Part shown: piece after piece, positions 35,839-44,201 of the stretch
Position numbering within the stretch: the stretch's first letter is position 1
Layout of the letters: each line of letters opens with the position of its first letter
NCBI GenBank assembly: GCA_028874905.1
Contig: JAPPGZ010000107.1
Span: 1-64,000 of the forward strand
Direction: 5' to 3'
From: Gemmatimonadota bacterium
Lineage (GTDB): Bacteria; Gemmatimonadota; Gemmatimonadetes; Longimicrobiales; Gaopeijiaceae
DNA: 64,000 nt
Notes under the pieces: model-generated
Told to the model about the DNA's origin: nothing
What the model saw: the letters and a program-made list of their open reading frames with translations, nothing else
Database searches by the model: none
Translations under genes and position numbers: made by a program

Positions 35839-37355
35839 TGCGCAGGCCCGTCGTCCTCTCGCTGGCCGCTTTGTCCGGCCTCCAACTGGCGCCGACCCCA
35901 CCGGCCGCGGCTCAGGAGTTGCCTGCCGGCGCGACACCGGGTGAAGCGCTACCCGTGGCTCAGCACACGCTGGACAACGGGATGACATTCCTCATCCTGC
36001 CGCGCCGGCAGTCTCCGACCGTGTCCCTGGTGGTTCACTATCCGGTCGGATCGGTCAACGAACATCTGGGCAACACAGGCATCGCACATGTGCTCGAGCA
36101 CATGCTCTTCAAGGGCAGCGAGGAGATCGGCACGCGGGACCGAGACGGTGAATCGCCGCTCATGGACGCGGCGGATGCGGTCCGGGACTCCTTGATCGCC
36201 AAGCTTGTCGGGCACGAATCCGACTCCGCCGAGGTCCGGCGGCTGCGTGGCCTGGCGGTCGCCATCGAGTCCCAGGCACATGCGCTCACGATCCCGAACG
36301 AATTCGATCGAATCCTGACGGCCCACGGCGCGAGGGGGCTCAATGCAACTACCGCGCACGAGGCGACGCGGTATTTCGTCGAACTGCCGGCGAATCGTCT
36401 GGAGCTGTGGTTCGTCCTGGAGGCCGATCGAATGGCGAACCCCGTCATGCGCGGTTTCTCCACCGAGCTGGATGTCGTGCGCGAGGAAAGGCGATTGCGG
36501 CTGGAGACGAGCCCGGGCGGGATCCTCGAGACCTCGCTGCTTGCCACGGCGTTTCAGGTCCACCCCTACGGCGTCCCGGTAATCGGTCACTCCGCGGATC
36601 TCGAGTCCCTTACGCGCCGGCAGGCCCTTGAGTACTTCCGCGCCTATTACGGTGCGCGCAACGCTGTTGCGGCCATCGTCGGCGACGTGGATCCCGGCCA
36701 GGTCGTCGAGTGGGCCGAGCAGTACTTCGGCCGTGTGCCGCCCGGAGTTCCAGCCGCCCCGGTGACCGCCCGCGAGCCGGAACAGGCCGGTGAACGGAGG
36801 ATCACGGTCGAGTTCGACGCCGAACCCCGCATCATGATCGGCTGGCGGGGCGTGTCCGGACTTCACGACGATGCCCCGGCCCTGTCGATGCTCGCATCGG
36901 TACTCACTGCCGGAAGGACCACGCGCCTGTACCAGCGCCTCATCGCCCGGGACCAGTCCGCGCTGCATGTGTCCGCCTATCAGGGACCCGGCTTCGCCCA
37001 CCCCCGTCTGTTCGTCGTGAGCGCAGTGCCGAGATCGCCGCACACGCCGGCCGAGCTGGAGTCGGCCATCTACGAGGAGATCGAGGCGATCAAGCGGGAG
37101 CCGCCGGATGCCGCGGCCCTGCTCCGCATCAGGAACCAGATCAACGCGGGGGAGTTTCGCCGCCTCTCGTCGAATCTCGAACTCGCCATGCAGATCGCCG
37201 CCTCGCAGGCCTCCTTCGGTGACTGGCGGGAGACGTTCCGTCTGTCGCGGCGCATCTCCGACGTCACCCCCGGAGACGTGCAGCGGGTCGCGGTCCGGTA
37301 TCTCACGCCGCGAGGCCGGACGGTCGCGACGATGGTGCGAAAGGGTTCTTCATGA
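35835..37355 (+). CDS. Secreted M16 zinc metallopeptidase, catalytic subunit
   Basis: A 506-aa M16 peptidase with a signal peptide (hydrophobic VVLSLAALSGLQLA, cut near AAAQ at about 27). The inverted zinc motif HVLEH is at 85-89, and the third ligand is a Glu in the VVREERR segment near 217. That distance (about 130) is longer than the usual 75-80 because of an extra helical insert at 100-165, a feature I recall in a Bacteroidetes-like M16 subgroup. It probably degrades periplasmic peptides, forming a clam-shell with the next protein. ATG 35835 overlaps the mutM stop; ATG 35838 is an alternative. Confidence 0.9.
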   Translation: MMRRPVVLSLAALSGLQLAPTPPAAAQELPAGATPGEALPVAQHTLDNGMTFLILPRRQSPTVSLVVHYPVGSVNEHLGNTGIAHVLEHMLFKGSEEIGTRDRDGESPLMDAADAVRDSLIAKLVGHESDSAEVRRLRGLAVAIESQAHALTIPNEFDRILTAHGARGLNATTAHEATRYFVELPANRLELWFVLEADRMANPVMRGFSTELDVVREERRLRLETSPGGILETSLLATAFQVHPYGVPVIGHSADLESLTRRQALEYFRAYYGARNAVAAIVGDVDPGQVVEWAEQYFGRVPPGVPAAPVTAREPEQAGERRITVEFDAEPRIMIGWRGVSGLHDDAPALSMLASVLTAGRTTRLYQRLIARDQSALHVSAYQGPGFAHPRLFVVSAVPRSPHTPAELESAIYEEIEAIKREPPDAAALLRIRNQINAGEFRRLSSNLELAMQIAASQASFGDWRETFRLSRRISDVTPGDVQRVAVRYLTPRGRTVATMVRKGSS

Positions 37356-38875
37356 ACGGGGGTATCCGGGACGCTTCGGTTCAAGCCGCTGCGCTGGCCG
37401 TTGCGGCATCGGCCGTCGCGGTGGTCCTTGCAGGCAGCGTCCGCCCGGCTTCCGCGCAGGAGTCGGTCCGGGAACGGATCGCCGCCCTGGAATTCCCGGA
37501 GTTGCGGTTCAATCCGGTCCAGCCGCGCAAGGAGACGGTCAGGGGTGTCCCGGTCTACTTCGCCGAAGACCGGGAACTCCCACTCGTGACCATCTATGCC
37601 ACCTTCCGAGGCGGAGTGCGGCGATTCACACGGGACTACTTCGCCGCCGCGACCGCCGTACCGGCGCTGATGCGCACGGGCGGCACCAGGGACCTGCCTC
37701 CCGATTCCGTGGATGCCCGGATCGAGTTGCTGGCCCTGGCGACCAGTTTCGGACAGGGCGGCGGCGGCTCCTCGTCGTGGATCAACACCCTGACCGGCCA
37801 GCTCGACGAAGCTGTGTCGCTCTGGGCCGACATGCTGCGCTGGCCACGCTTCGACTCGACCCAGGTCGAAGTCTGGCGCGGCGCGGAACTCGAGCGGGTG
37901 CGGCGCCGTCGCGACGATCCGGCTTCGCTTGCGTTCAGCCGCTTCAACCGCATCATGTACGGAGACCATCCCGTGGGCTGGGAGATGAGTCTTTCGGACC
38001 TCGAACCGGACGACCTCAGCGAGGAGAGGCTGCGGTACGTTCACGAGGCGGTCATCTGCCCCGGCAACATGGTGCTGGGAGTCGCCGGAGACATCAACTG
38101 GAGCCGCGCGTCGCGGCTCTTGGAGGGAGTCCTGAGCGATTGGCCGCCGTGCTCCGGGAATCTCCTGGAAGATCCACAGCCGGATATCCGGACCGCACCG
38201 GGCGTCTTTGTGATCCAGAAGGAGATCGAGCAGAGCGTTGTCGTGCTGGCCCACTCGTCTTCGTTGCGCCAGGGTGATACCGGCGAGTACTTCGCGTCCC
38301 GGATCGCGAATTCCATTCTGGGGGCGTCGGGGCTTTCCAGCCGGCTCGCTACGGAACTGCGAACCCGGCAGGGACTCACCTACGGCGCCTCGTCGATCTG
38401 GACGACCTCGCGGAGGGATGACGGACTGGTGGGGGCACTCACGCGGACCAGGCCCCAGCGCACGCTCGCCGCGGCGCGCCTGCTGCTGGCCGCCCTCGAC
38501 TCCGTGCGAACCACGGCACCGGACGTCGACGAAGTGGAGCACGCCGTGGGCGAGATCGTCAACGGGTTCGTATTCAACTTCCGCACGCCCCTTCAGGTGG
38601 TGGCGCGCGGCATGACCTACGAGAGCCTGGGGCTTCCCGAGGACTGGCTTGAGCGCTACCTCGACGGTATACGCGACGTGACCGCCGATGATGTGCTGGA
38701 GGTGTTCCGGACGGAGGTGGACCCGGCCCGAATGACCATCCTGCTGGTCGGAGACACGACCCGCTTCGACGGCTCGCCTTCGGAACTGGGCACGGTTACG
38801 GTACTCTCCGAGGGACCGCAGGACTCTCGGGACCCGCCTTCGACGCCACGTGAATGGCCGCAATCCCCCCACTGA
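37352..38875 (+). CDS. Secreted M16-like partner subunit, metal motif absent
   Basis: A 507-aa M16 family protein with an N-terminal signal peptide (cut near SAQ at about 36). The HxxEH zinc motif is missing: the corresponding area reads AATAVPALMRTGGTRDLP, so it is likely non-catalytic. It keeps the Arg/Tyr pair (RTRQGLTYGASS) by which inactive M16 halves help bind substrate. Coupled to the catalytic gene by ATGA, it resembles the alpha/beta arrangement of mitochondrial processing peptidase. Its last 80 bases overlap ubiE on the other strand. Confidence 0.88.
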   Translation: MNGGIRDASVQAAALAVAASAVAVVLAGSVRPASAQESVRERIAALEFPELRFNPVQPRKETVRGVPVYFAEDRELPLVTIYATFRGGVRRFTRDYFAAATAVPALMRTGGTRDLPPDSVDARIELLALATSFGQGGGGSSSWINTLTGQLDEAVSLWADMLRWPRFDSTQVEVWRGAELERVRRRRDDPASLAFSRFNRIMYGDHPVGWEMSLSDLEPDDLSEERLRYVHEAVICPGNMVLGVAGDINWSRASRLLEGVLSDWPPCSGNLLEDPQPDIRTAPGVFVIQKEIEQSVVVLAHSSSLRQGDTGEYFASRIANSILGASGLSSRLATELRTRQGLTYGASSIWTTSRRDDGLVGALTRTRPQRTLAAARLLLAALDSVRTTAPDVDEVEHAVGEIVNGFVFNFRTPLQVVARGMTYESLGLPEDWLERYLDGIRDVTADDVLEVFRTEVDPARMTILLVGDTTRFDGSPSELGTVTVLSEGPQDSRDPPSTPREWPQSPH

Positions 38876-39563
38876 CGAGATTCCAGTCGACCGAGGTGAA
38901 ACCGGCGTTTCGAAGGTGCGCCGCCAACGCGCGGGGACCGGGAAAGTCCCGAACGGACCTGGGCAGGTAGGTATACGCCCACGGATGGCCCGAGACCAGC
39001 CGTCCGACCAGGGGGAGGATTCGATTGAAATAGAACAGGTATGCCGCGCGCAGGAGCTTCCCCGGAGGCACTGTAAACTCCAGTACCACGAGGCGCCCAC
39101 CGGGCTTTAGCACGCGATGAAGCTCACGAAATCCGGCCTCCAGATCGGACAGATTGCGCACACCGAACCCGACGGTCGCCCCCGCGAACGTCGCCGCGGC
39201 AAACGGGAGCTTCTGCGTATCGCCGCAAACAGGCGCCACCGGGTCGCCGTGGATCTTGGGCAGGCCACGGGCCAACATGGGAAGCGCGAAATCGGCTCCT
39301 ACCACACGGCCCGCAAACCCGTGCCGCTCCGCCAGTTCCAACGCGAGATCAAAAGTGCCGGAACATGCGTCCAGATAGGTTCCTTGCGGGACGAGTTCCC
39401 ACCCGAGCGCCTGTACGGCCCGCTGGCGCCATCTCCGGTCGATGTTCAGGCTCAGAACATGATTCAGGAGATCGTAGCGCGGTGCGATCTCGCTGAAAAG
39501 CGTTCGAACCTGTACGGCACGTGCATCACCGGCTGCCGGGTCCGCATCCCGCGAAGCGGCCAA
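38796..39563 (-). CDS. ubiE: Demethylmenaquinone/ubiquinone methyltransferase
   Basis: A 255-aa SAM-dependent C-methyltransferase of the MenG/UbiE family. The conserved IAPRYDLLNHVLSLNIDRRWR segment and SAM motif LDACSGTFDLALELA mark it, and the VLEFTVP and SGHPWAYTYLP segments are typical. It would methylate demethylmenaquinone at the inner membrane. TTG 39563 is chosen because GGGAGGTGA lies 4 bases upstream; the frame remains open far beyond. A GTG at VQVRTLF is a shorter option. The 3' end overlaps the M16 partner gene in antisense by 80 bases. Confidence 0.92.
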   Translation of the reverse strand: MAASRDADPAAGDARAVQVRTLFSEIAPRYDLLNHVLSLNIDRRWRQRAVQALGWELVPQGTYLDACSGTFDLALELAERHGFAGRVVGADFALPMLARGLPKIHGDPVAPVCGDTQKLPFAAATFAGATVGFGVRNLSDLEAGFRELHRVLKPGGRLVVLEFTVPPGKLLRAAYLFYFNRILPLVGRLVSGHPWAYTYLPRSVRDFPGPRALAAHLRNAGFTSVDWNLVSGGIAAIHVASKAGPESPAVPRRVP

Positions 39564-39769
39564 GGCATCACCTCCCTGATGATGGAAACGTGGACAAAGG
39601 GGGCCGAAACGTAGAACCCCGGCTTGAGACGAATCCACCCGTCGCGCGCCGACTGACGGGAATTCGTCCCTGAAACGTAGTCCGTTCTCGAATCGACCGG
39701 GGATCGTCGCGGCGGCCCCGCGAACATGTGCTTCCTTCAAGGAACGGCCCACGGCCTGACCCATAGTCC

Positions 39770-40366
39770 TTGCAAGATCCCGCGCCCGATGACAAGACCC
39801 TGGCCGCCCTGGCCGCGAACGGACGCCAGAGTGCGTACCGGGAGCTGCTGAAGCGCTACGAACGACCGGTCTTCTCGCTCGTTTACCGTATGGTCCGTGA
39901 CCGCAGCCTGGCCGAGGACCTTTCCCAGGAAGCCTTCATCCGGGCCTTCAACGCGATCGGGAGCTACAACCCCAAGTACAAGTTCTCCAGTTGGGTCTTC
40001 AAGATCGCCAACAACGTCACCATCGACCACCTGCGCAAGAAGCGGCTCGATACCATCTCGCTGCAGGGGTCTCCTCACGCCCTCACGGAGGAGGCACAGG
40101 CGCAGACTACACCGATCGTGGAGTCGCCGGACGAACGCCCGGATGCCTACGTGGAGAACATGGAACTCGGAAGCCAGATCGAAGCCGCGATCGGCAAGCT
40201 GCGGCCGGAGTACCGCGCCGTGACGCTGCTGCGGCATGTGGAAGGATATTCCTACAAGGAGATCGCGGAAATCATGGGATTGCCTCTGGGAACGGTGAAG
40301 ACCTACATCCACAGAGCCCGTCTCGAGTTGAAGGAGTCGTTGGCCCACGTGGTCGATCCGGGCTAG
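39770..40366 (+). CDS. ECF sigma-70 factor (SigE/RpoE-like)
   Basis: A 198-aa extracytoplasmic-function sigma factor. Region 2 has YRMVRDRSLAEDLSQEAFIRAF and FSSWVFKIANNVTIDHLRK. A short linker (about 100-125) precedes region 4 with YRAVTLLRHVEGYSYKEIAEIMG and GTVKTYIHRAR. It should direct polymerase to envelope-stress promoters once released by the product of the next gene. The TTG at 39770 is the furthest possible start and has no ribosome site, so the true start may be downstream. The 206 bases upstream separate it from ubiE; no GGAAC/CGTC pair with the right spacing was found. Confidence 0.9.
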   Translation: MQDPAPDDKTLAALAANGRQSAYRELLKRYERPVFSLVYRMVRDRSLAEDLSQEAFIRAFNAIGSYNPKYKFSSWVFKIANNVTIDHLRKKRLDTISLQGSPHALTEEAQAQTTPIVESPDERPDAYVENMELGSQIEAAIGKLRPEYRAVTLLRHVEGYSYKEIAEIMGLPLGTVKTYIHRARLELKESLAHVVDPG

Positions 40367-40450
40367 CCGGAACCGCAACGGGTGGCGCACGTAGTGAAAC
40401 CAGCGGAATTTGGGGACCGTAGTGCAGGCATTCCCGGAGGGCATGCAAAA

Positions 40451-41356
40451 GTGACGAAGATCGATCGCAGAGTGAGGGGCCTGGACCCGGAGACGAGAAG
40501 GATATTCTCGTACCTGGACGGCGAATTGCGCCCCGGCGACGTCGTCGAGTTCGAACGGGAGGTCGCAGGCAACCCGGGGCTCAAGGCGGAAGTTCGCGCC
40601 TTTCGCTCCGTGCTTGCGGCCCTTGATCAACTCGCCGTGTTCGCGCCCTCGCCGGATTTCAGGGTGCGCGTGCTCGTCGCGCTGTACGCGGGAAGATCCT
40701 GGCGTGCCCGAGCGCGGGCGTGGATCGGTGGAGGTTCGTTTGCCATCGTGCCGAATGCGCTCGCCAGCCTTCTGGACGAGAGTCTGCCGGCGCGCCAGGC
40801 CAGGGCCCTTTCCGCATTCGTGGCGGGTGATCCCGAGGCGGCCGGTGCCCTTGCCGAATGGAAGCGGCTGCACGACAGGCTGGACCGCCTGCCTGCCTTT
40901 GCGCCGGCCGCGGGGTTTCGCGACCGGGTCATGGCCCGGGTGGAGGTGGCGCCCGCTCCGTCCGTCCGGCACAGCAGGTTTGCAGAGCTGGTGAAGCGGG
41001 CCTGGTCCCGCCCCGCGGACCGCCTCGCGGCCGCGTCCGGCATCGCCTTCGGGCCGACCACGGCCGTCCTGGCGACCGCATACATGCTTTTTTCCAACAA
41101 CCCCCTTGTTACAGCGTCGAACATCGCAAGCTTCCTCTGGACCAAGACCGCCGACGCCCTTTCGGGTCTCCTCAATAGCGGCTTCGGGAACGCCGTGGGC
41201 AGCGTGTTCGGACTCCTCGACGGCGTGGCGCCACCGGGACCGGCCCTGGCCGTCAGTGTTCTTCTCTTCGCCTGTCTCACGCTGGTTTCGGCGTGGGTCC
41301 TCTACAGGAACATCGTCAAGGTTCCGGTTTCGGAGCGTCGTTATGTACCGATTTGA
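40451..41356 (+). CDS. Anti-sigma factor, zinc-less with duplicated sigma-binding domain
   Basis: A 301-aa protein following the sigma gene by 84 bases. Residues 19-78 resemble an anti-sigma domain (YLDGELRPGDVVEFEREVAGNP), but the HxxxCxxC zinc motif is absent. Residues 105-164 are a gapless second copy (LLDESLPARQ...FVAGDPEAAG) with about 18 of 60 identical positions and the shared endings AFAP/VFAP plus FR-R-V. Two likely membrane helices are at 201-217 and 264-285. GTG 40451 is chosen for its GGAGGG site 9 bases upstream; GTG 40382 is a longer alternative. It overlaps the next gene by 14 bases. Confidence 0.75.
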   Translation: MTKIDRRVRGLDPETRRIFSYLDGELRPGDVVEFEREVAGNPGLKAEVRAFRSVLAALDQLAVFAPSPDFRVRVLVALYAGRSWRARARAWIGGGSFAIVPNALASLLDESLPARQARALSAFVAGDPEAAGALAEWKRLHDRLDRLPAFAPAAGFRDRVMARVEVAPAPSVRHSRFAELVKRAWSRPADRLAAASGIAFGPTTAVLATAYMLFSNNPLVTASNIASFLWTKTADALSGLLNSGFGNAVGSVFGLLDGVAPPGPALAVSVLLFACLTLVSAWVLYRNIVKVPVSERRYVPI

Positions 41357-42908
41357 CCGAATGAACTGGTTGCTCGCTGCGGTCGCCGGCGGCGGAGGCA
41401 TGCTCGCCGCCGCCGATGCCACGGGTCAGGAGCGGCAGGTTGTCTCCAACCATTTGGGAGTCTCCAGTTCGGAGGCATCTCTGGAGCTCGAGTTCTCCGA
41501 TGGCGCCACGTTCTCGATTTCCTTCGAGAACGGTCGCGTCACGGCCGACGGCGAGGTCCTCGGCACCTACCAGTCCGGGGGCGCGGCCGAGCAGGAATGG
41601 CGCAGCCTGCTCTCGGACGTCCTCTCCCTGTCGAACGGCCCGTTGGCCGAAGCACTCGGGCGGTGGGAGCCGGGTCAGGATCTCACCGGAGGCGAGGCGG
41701 ACCTCCTGCGCGCGATTGACGGAGTCCTGGAAGAAGCGGTGGCGGGGGTCGGCGGGGACATGAGCCGTTCCGCGGCGGGGCAAAGAATGGGGGACCTCCT
41801 GGAGGCCGTAGCGCACAGCGAGAACGTCGAGGCGCTTGGAACGGCCCTGGAGGACGTCGATCTCGAATCGCTGGGGATCTGGCTGCATCAGGACTACACG
41901 GTGCGCGAGGGCACTTCGCACTCGGGATCCGTGCTGGTGGTGGGAGGCGATCTGGATGTTCGCGGGAGCGTTGATGGCGACGTGATCGTGCTCGACGGCA
42001 CCATCACGCTGTGGGAGGATGGGGAGGTCGATGGCGACGTCCATCTGATCCAGTCGGATCTGGAGCGGCGTGGCGGTGAAGTTGACGGTGATGTGGTGGA
42101 TGTGACTCGGCAGCTGCGGCGGGCGGAGAATCAGTTCCGTGAGGAGATCATGGCCGAGGTCACCCGGGAGTTGAGACGCACCCGGGAAGCAGGGCGCGGG
42201 GGCGGATTTTCGAGGGTCGGCCGTGCCGTGGGCGATATCGTCGAGACCGGGATCACCTTCGTCATTCTCGGCCTGTTGACCCTGCTCCTCACGCGTTTCT
42301 CGGCAGATCGCGTGGACGTGGTCACGCGGGCGGTCGGACGCCAGCCGGCGCGCAGTGCCGTGGTCGGGTTTGCGGGCGGCTTCCTGATCCTCCCGGTCTA
42401 CGTCCTCGGGATCGTGGTGTTGGCGATCTCGGTGGTCGGCCTGCCCGTGCTGCTGGCCTGGGTACCGCTCTTCCCGCTGGCGGTGGTCATCGCGGGATTC
42501 ATGGGATACGTGGGGGTCGGCCAACAGGTGGGGAGATGGGTGCTGGAGCACGACTTCCCGTGGCTCGACTGGGTCGACGGCAACCATCCCACCCATCTCC
42601 GCCTCCTCGGGCTGGCAACGCTTCTTGTTCCCTTCGTGGTCGGCAACGCCCTTCAGGTGCTGCCGCTTGTGGGCTGGACCGGCTCGCTCGTCATCGGGAT
42701 CGGCAGCATCGCGAGTGTAGCCGCCACACTGACCGGACTGGGTGCGGTCATCGTGACGCGCGGCGGCCGCCGTCCCGTCGATTACGGATTCGAGGAACGC
42801 GCATACGATCCGGTCGATTGGCACGAGGCCGAGGACGATGATGCGCCCGGCGAATCCGAGGAGGGCGTCGACGACGGGACGACCGCCACGGAGGACGACG
42901 GATCATGA
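41343..42908 (+). CDS. Membrane protein with bactofilin-like beta domain
   Basis: A 521-aa envelope protein. An N-terminal signal-like segment (WLLAAVAGGGGMLAAA) precedes a variable helical region (about 40-180). A beta-repeat stretch at 192-252 has LVVGGDLDVRGSVDGDVIVLDG and GEVDGDV units, resembling polymer-forming cytoskeletal (bactofilin) domains. A basic/charged segment (255-290) leads to five hydrophobic helices between 300 and 472 and an acidic Asp/Glu tail. The signal sequence puts the beta domain outside the inner membrane, unlike cytoplasmic bactofilins. ATG 41361 is an alternative start. It is probably a target or sensor of the sigma/anti-sigma pair. Confidence 0.65.
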   Translation: MYRFDRMNWLLAAVAGGGGMLAAADATGQERQVVSNHLGVSSSEASLELEFSDGATFSISFENGRVTADGEVLGTYQSGGAAEQEWRSLLSDVLSLSNGPLAEALGRWEPGQDLTGGEADLLRAIDGVLEEAVAGVGGDMSRSAAGQRMGDLLEAVAHSENVEALGTALEDVDLESLGIWLHQDYTVREGTSHSGSVLVVGGDLDVRGSVDGDVIVLDGTITLWEDGEVDGDVHLIQSDLERRGGEVDGDVVDVTRQLRRAENQFREEIMAEVTRELRRTREAGRGGGFSRVGRAVGDIVETGITFVILGLLTLLLTRFSADRVDVVTRAVGRQPARSAVVGFAGGFLILPVYVLGIVVLAISVVGLPVLLAWVPLFPLAVVIAGFMGYVGVGQQVGRWVLEHDFPWLDWVDGNHPTHLRLLGLATLLVPFVVGNALQVLPLVGWTGSLVIGIGSIASVAATLTGLGAVIVTRGGRRPVDYGFEERAYDPVDWHEAEDDDAPGESEEGVDDGTTATEDDGS

Positions 42909-43750
42909 TCCGGCCAATACTGTCCCTGGCCGCGGTTGTCGTGCTCGCCGCACCCATGTCGCTCGCAGCCCAGAGTTGGAAGACCTTCACATCCTCCAGG
43001 CTTGTGACGAACGAGGATCGCCTCAGCGTCTCGGTCGGCTACGGAGCCGGCGTTCTCAAGCTTGGCAGGGGCGATGCGGGCTCCCTGTACAGAGCGTTGT
43101 TCCGCTTCGACGAAGAATCGGCGGACCCGATTGCCGAGTACGGCGATCAGCACCTCGAGGTGGGAATCTCGGTCCACGACCACCGCGGCCGGAGTTTTCG
43201 CGGCAGGTCCGATGGACCCTCCCTCGACCTGCAACTGGGACCGGACGTTCCGGCGGACATTGAGCTGGATTTCGGCGCGGGACGCGCGGATGTGGACCTG
43301 ACGGGCATCCCCGTATCGCGGCTCGAACTGAATACGGGCGCCTCGGAATCGGTTCTCAGAATACGGGAGTTGAATCCGGAACCGATGGAGGAGGCCATTA
43401 TCGCCGTGGGGGCGGCCGATCTTCGCGTAAGCGGCCTCGGCAACTTCAACACGAGCGAGATCGAGATAGACGCCGGCCTGGGTTCGGTGGTGCTGGAGCT
43501 GGATGGACGTTGGGCGGAAGACGCCATGCTGTCGGTCGAGATGGGGTTGGGCGCGCTGGAGATCCGCGTGCCGGAATCGCTGGGCATTCGCGTTCGTCGC
43601 CAGAGCCGCTTCCTTTCCACGTTCGACGCGGAGCGACTGGTCAGGAGAGGAAACGTATACCAGTCGGTGAATTGGGACACGGCCGATCGTCGGGTGGAGA
43701 TCGAGATTTCCGCCGCGCTCGGCAGTGTTGACATCGTGTGGATCGACTGA
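42905..43750 (+). CDS. Secreted protein with toast_rack/LiaF-like beta domains
   Basis: A 281-aa exported protein; the signal peptide (SLAAVVVLAAPMSLAAQ) ends near residue 23. The rest is made of repeated short beta segments with alternating Gly and Leu (DLQLGPDVPADIELDFGAGRADVDLTG, ELNTGASESVLRI, EIDAGLGSVVLEL, EISAALGSVDIVW). This pattern matches toast_rack and LiaF-type C-terminal domains found in cell-envelope stress proteins. It is coupled to the bactofilin-like gene by ATGA. The exact family is uncertain; a beta-solenoid or beta-sandwich is the safe description. Confidence 0.65.
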   Translation: MIRPILSLAAVVVLAAPMSLAAQSWKTFTSSRLVTNEDRLSVSVGYGAGVLKLGRGDAGSLYRALFRFDEESADPIAEYGDQHLEVGISVHDHRGRSFRGRSDGPSLDLQLGPDVPADIELDFGAGRADVDLTGIPVSRLELNTGASESVLRIRELNPEPMEEAIIAVGAADLRVSGLGNFNTSEIEIDAGLGSVVLELDGRWAEDAMLSVEMGLGALEIRVPESLGIRVRRQSRFLSTFDAERLVRRGNVYQSVNWDTADRRVEIEISAALGSVDIVWID

Positions 43751-43830
43751 CTCGCGACCGCGGAGGTGACAACCGCCGCGAAACAAGTCAGTATTATTGT
43801 TAGGCTTGGCAACTTTCCCGTCCCGTGGGA

Positions 43831-43850
43831 GCGACTGATCATCCAGTCGC
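43831..43850 (+). other. 7-bp hairpin in leader of small membrane gene
   Basis: GCGACTG (43831-43837) and CAGTCGC (43844-43850) form a perfect stem with loop ATCATC, 30 bases before the ATG at 43881. The flanking GGGA and CCCT allow extra pairing. Upstream lies an unusually AT-rich segment with TATTAT at 43792-43797, a possible -10. It may be a leader structure or a weak terminator; it is not a clear riboswitch. Confidence 0.4.
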
Positions 43851-43880
43851 CCTGAAAGGACAGGTTACGCAGGGGAAGGC

Positions 43881-44120
43881 ATGATCGGAACGCTGTTGAC
43901 ATTCCTGGCCATGGGCATCGTCAGCATTGTGGTGGTGTGGATCGTCCTCTCGGTGATCGGCGCCCTCCTGGGCCTCACCGCAGGGATCGCCGGGTTCCTC
44001 CTCTGGAAGGTGGTCCCGGTCATGTTTGTGGGCTGGTTCGTGCTGAAGGTGCTCGCCCGGGTGCGCAGGGGCCCCGGGGCCCTTTCGGCGGCCGACCGCC
44101 AATGGCTGGAGGGCGAATAG
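43881..44120 (+). CDS. Small two-helix membrane protein
   Basis: A 79-aa protein with two hydrophobic helices (about 2-30 and 34-62) connected by a Gly turn (LTAGIAGFLLWK), then a short basic and acidic tail (RVRRGPGALSAADRQWLEGE). No family is recognised. The 130-base gap from the previous gene, with its own leader hairpin, suggests separate or internally controlled expression, although it lies on the same strand as the sigma module. GGGGAAGG sits just upstream of the ATG. Confident that it is a gene, not of its role. Confidence 0.7.
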   Translation: MIGTLLTFLAMGIVSIVVVWIVLSVIGALLGLTAGIAGFLLWKVVPVMFVGWFVLKVLARVRRGPGALSAADRQWLEGE

Positions 44121-44165
44121 ACCCTCGCCCGGGTCTCGCCGGTACAGCCTCAAGGCCGTAGGGGC

Positions 44166-44201
44166 GTTCCCGGTACGCGACCCGTTCCCGGAACGCGACC
44201 C
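44166..44201. repeat. 18-bp tandem duplication at the mrp 3' end
   Basis: Two adjacent units, GTTCCCGGTACGCGACCC (44166-44183) and GTTCCCGGAACGCGACCC (44184-44201), differ by one base. Together they fill much of the 80-base gap between the convergent small membrane gene and mrp. The second unit contains CGTTCCCGGAACG, a dyad. Its last base is the first base of the mrp stop codon on the minus strand. It could act as a bidirectional transcription stop, but it lacks a T-run. Confidence 0.7.

Noticed and set aside
37070..39100. A 676-codon open frame on the minus strand opposite the M16 genes
   Set aside because: Runs across both M16 genes in antisense with no recognisable domain; only GC-driven.
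39741..39768. ECF promoter GGAAC...GTC upstream of the sigma gene
   Set aside because: Spacer is 20 bases instead of about 16-17 and the start would leave almost no leader.
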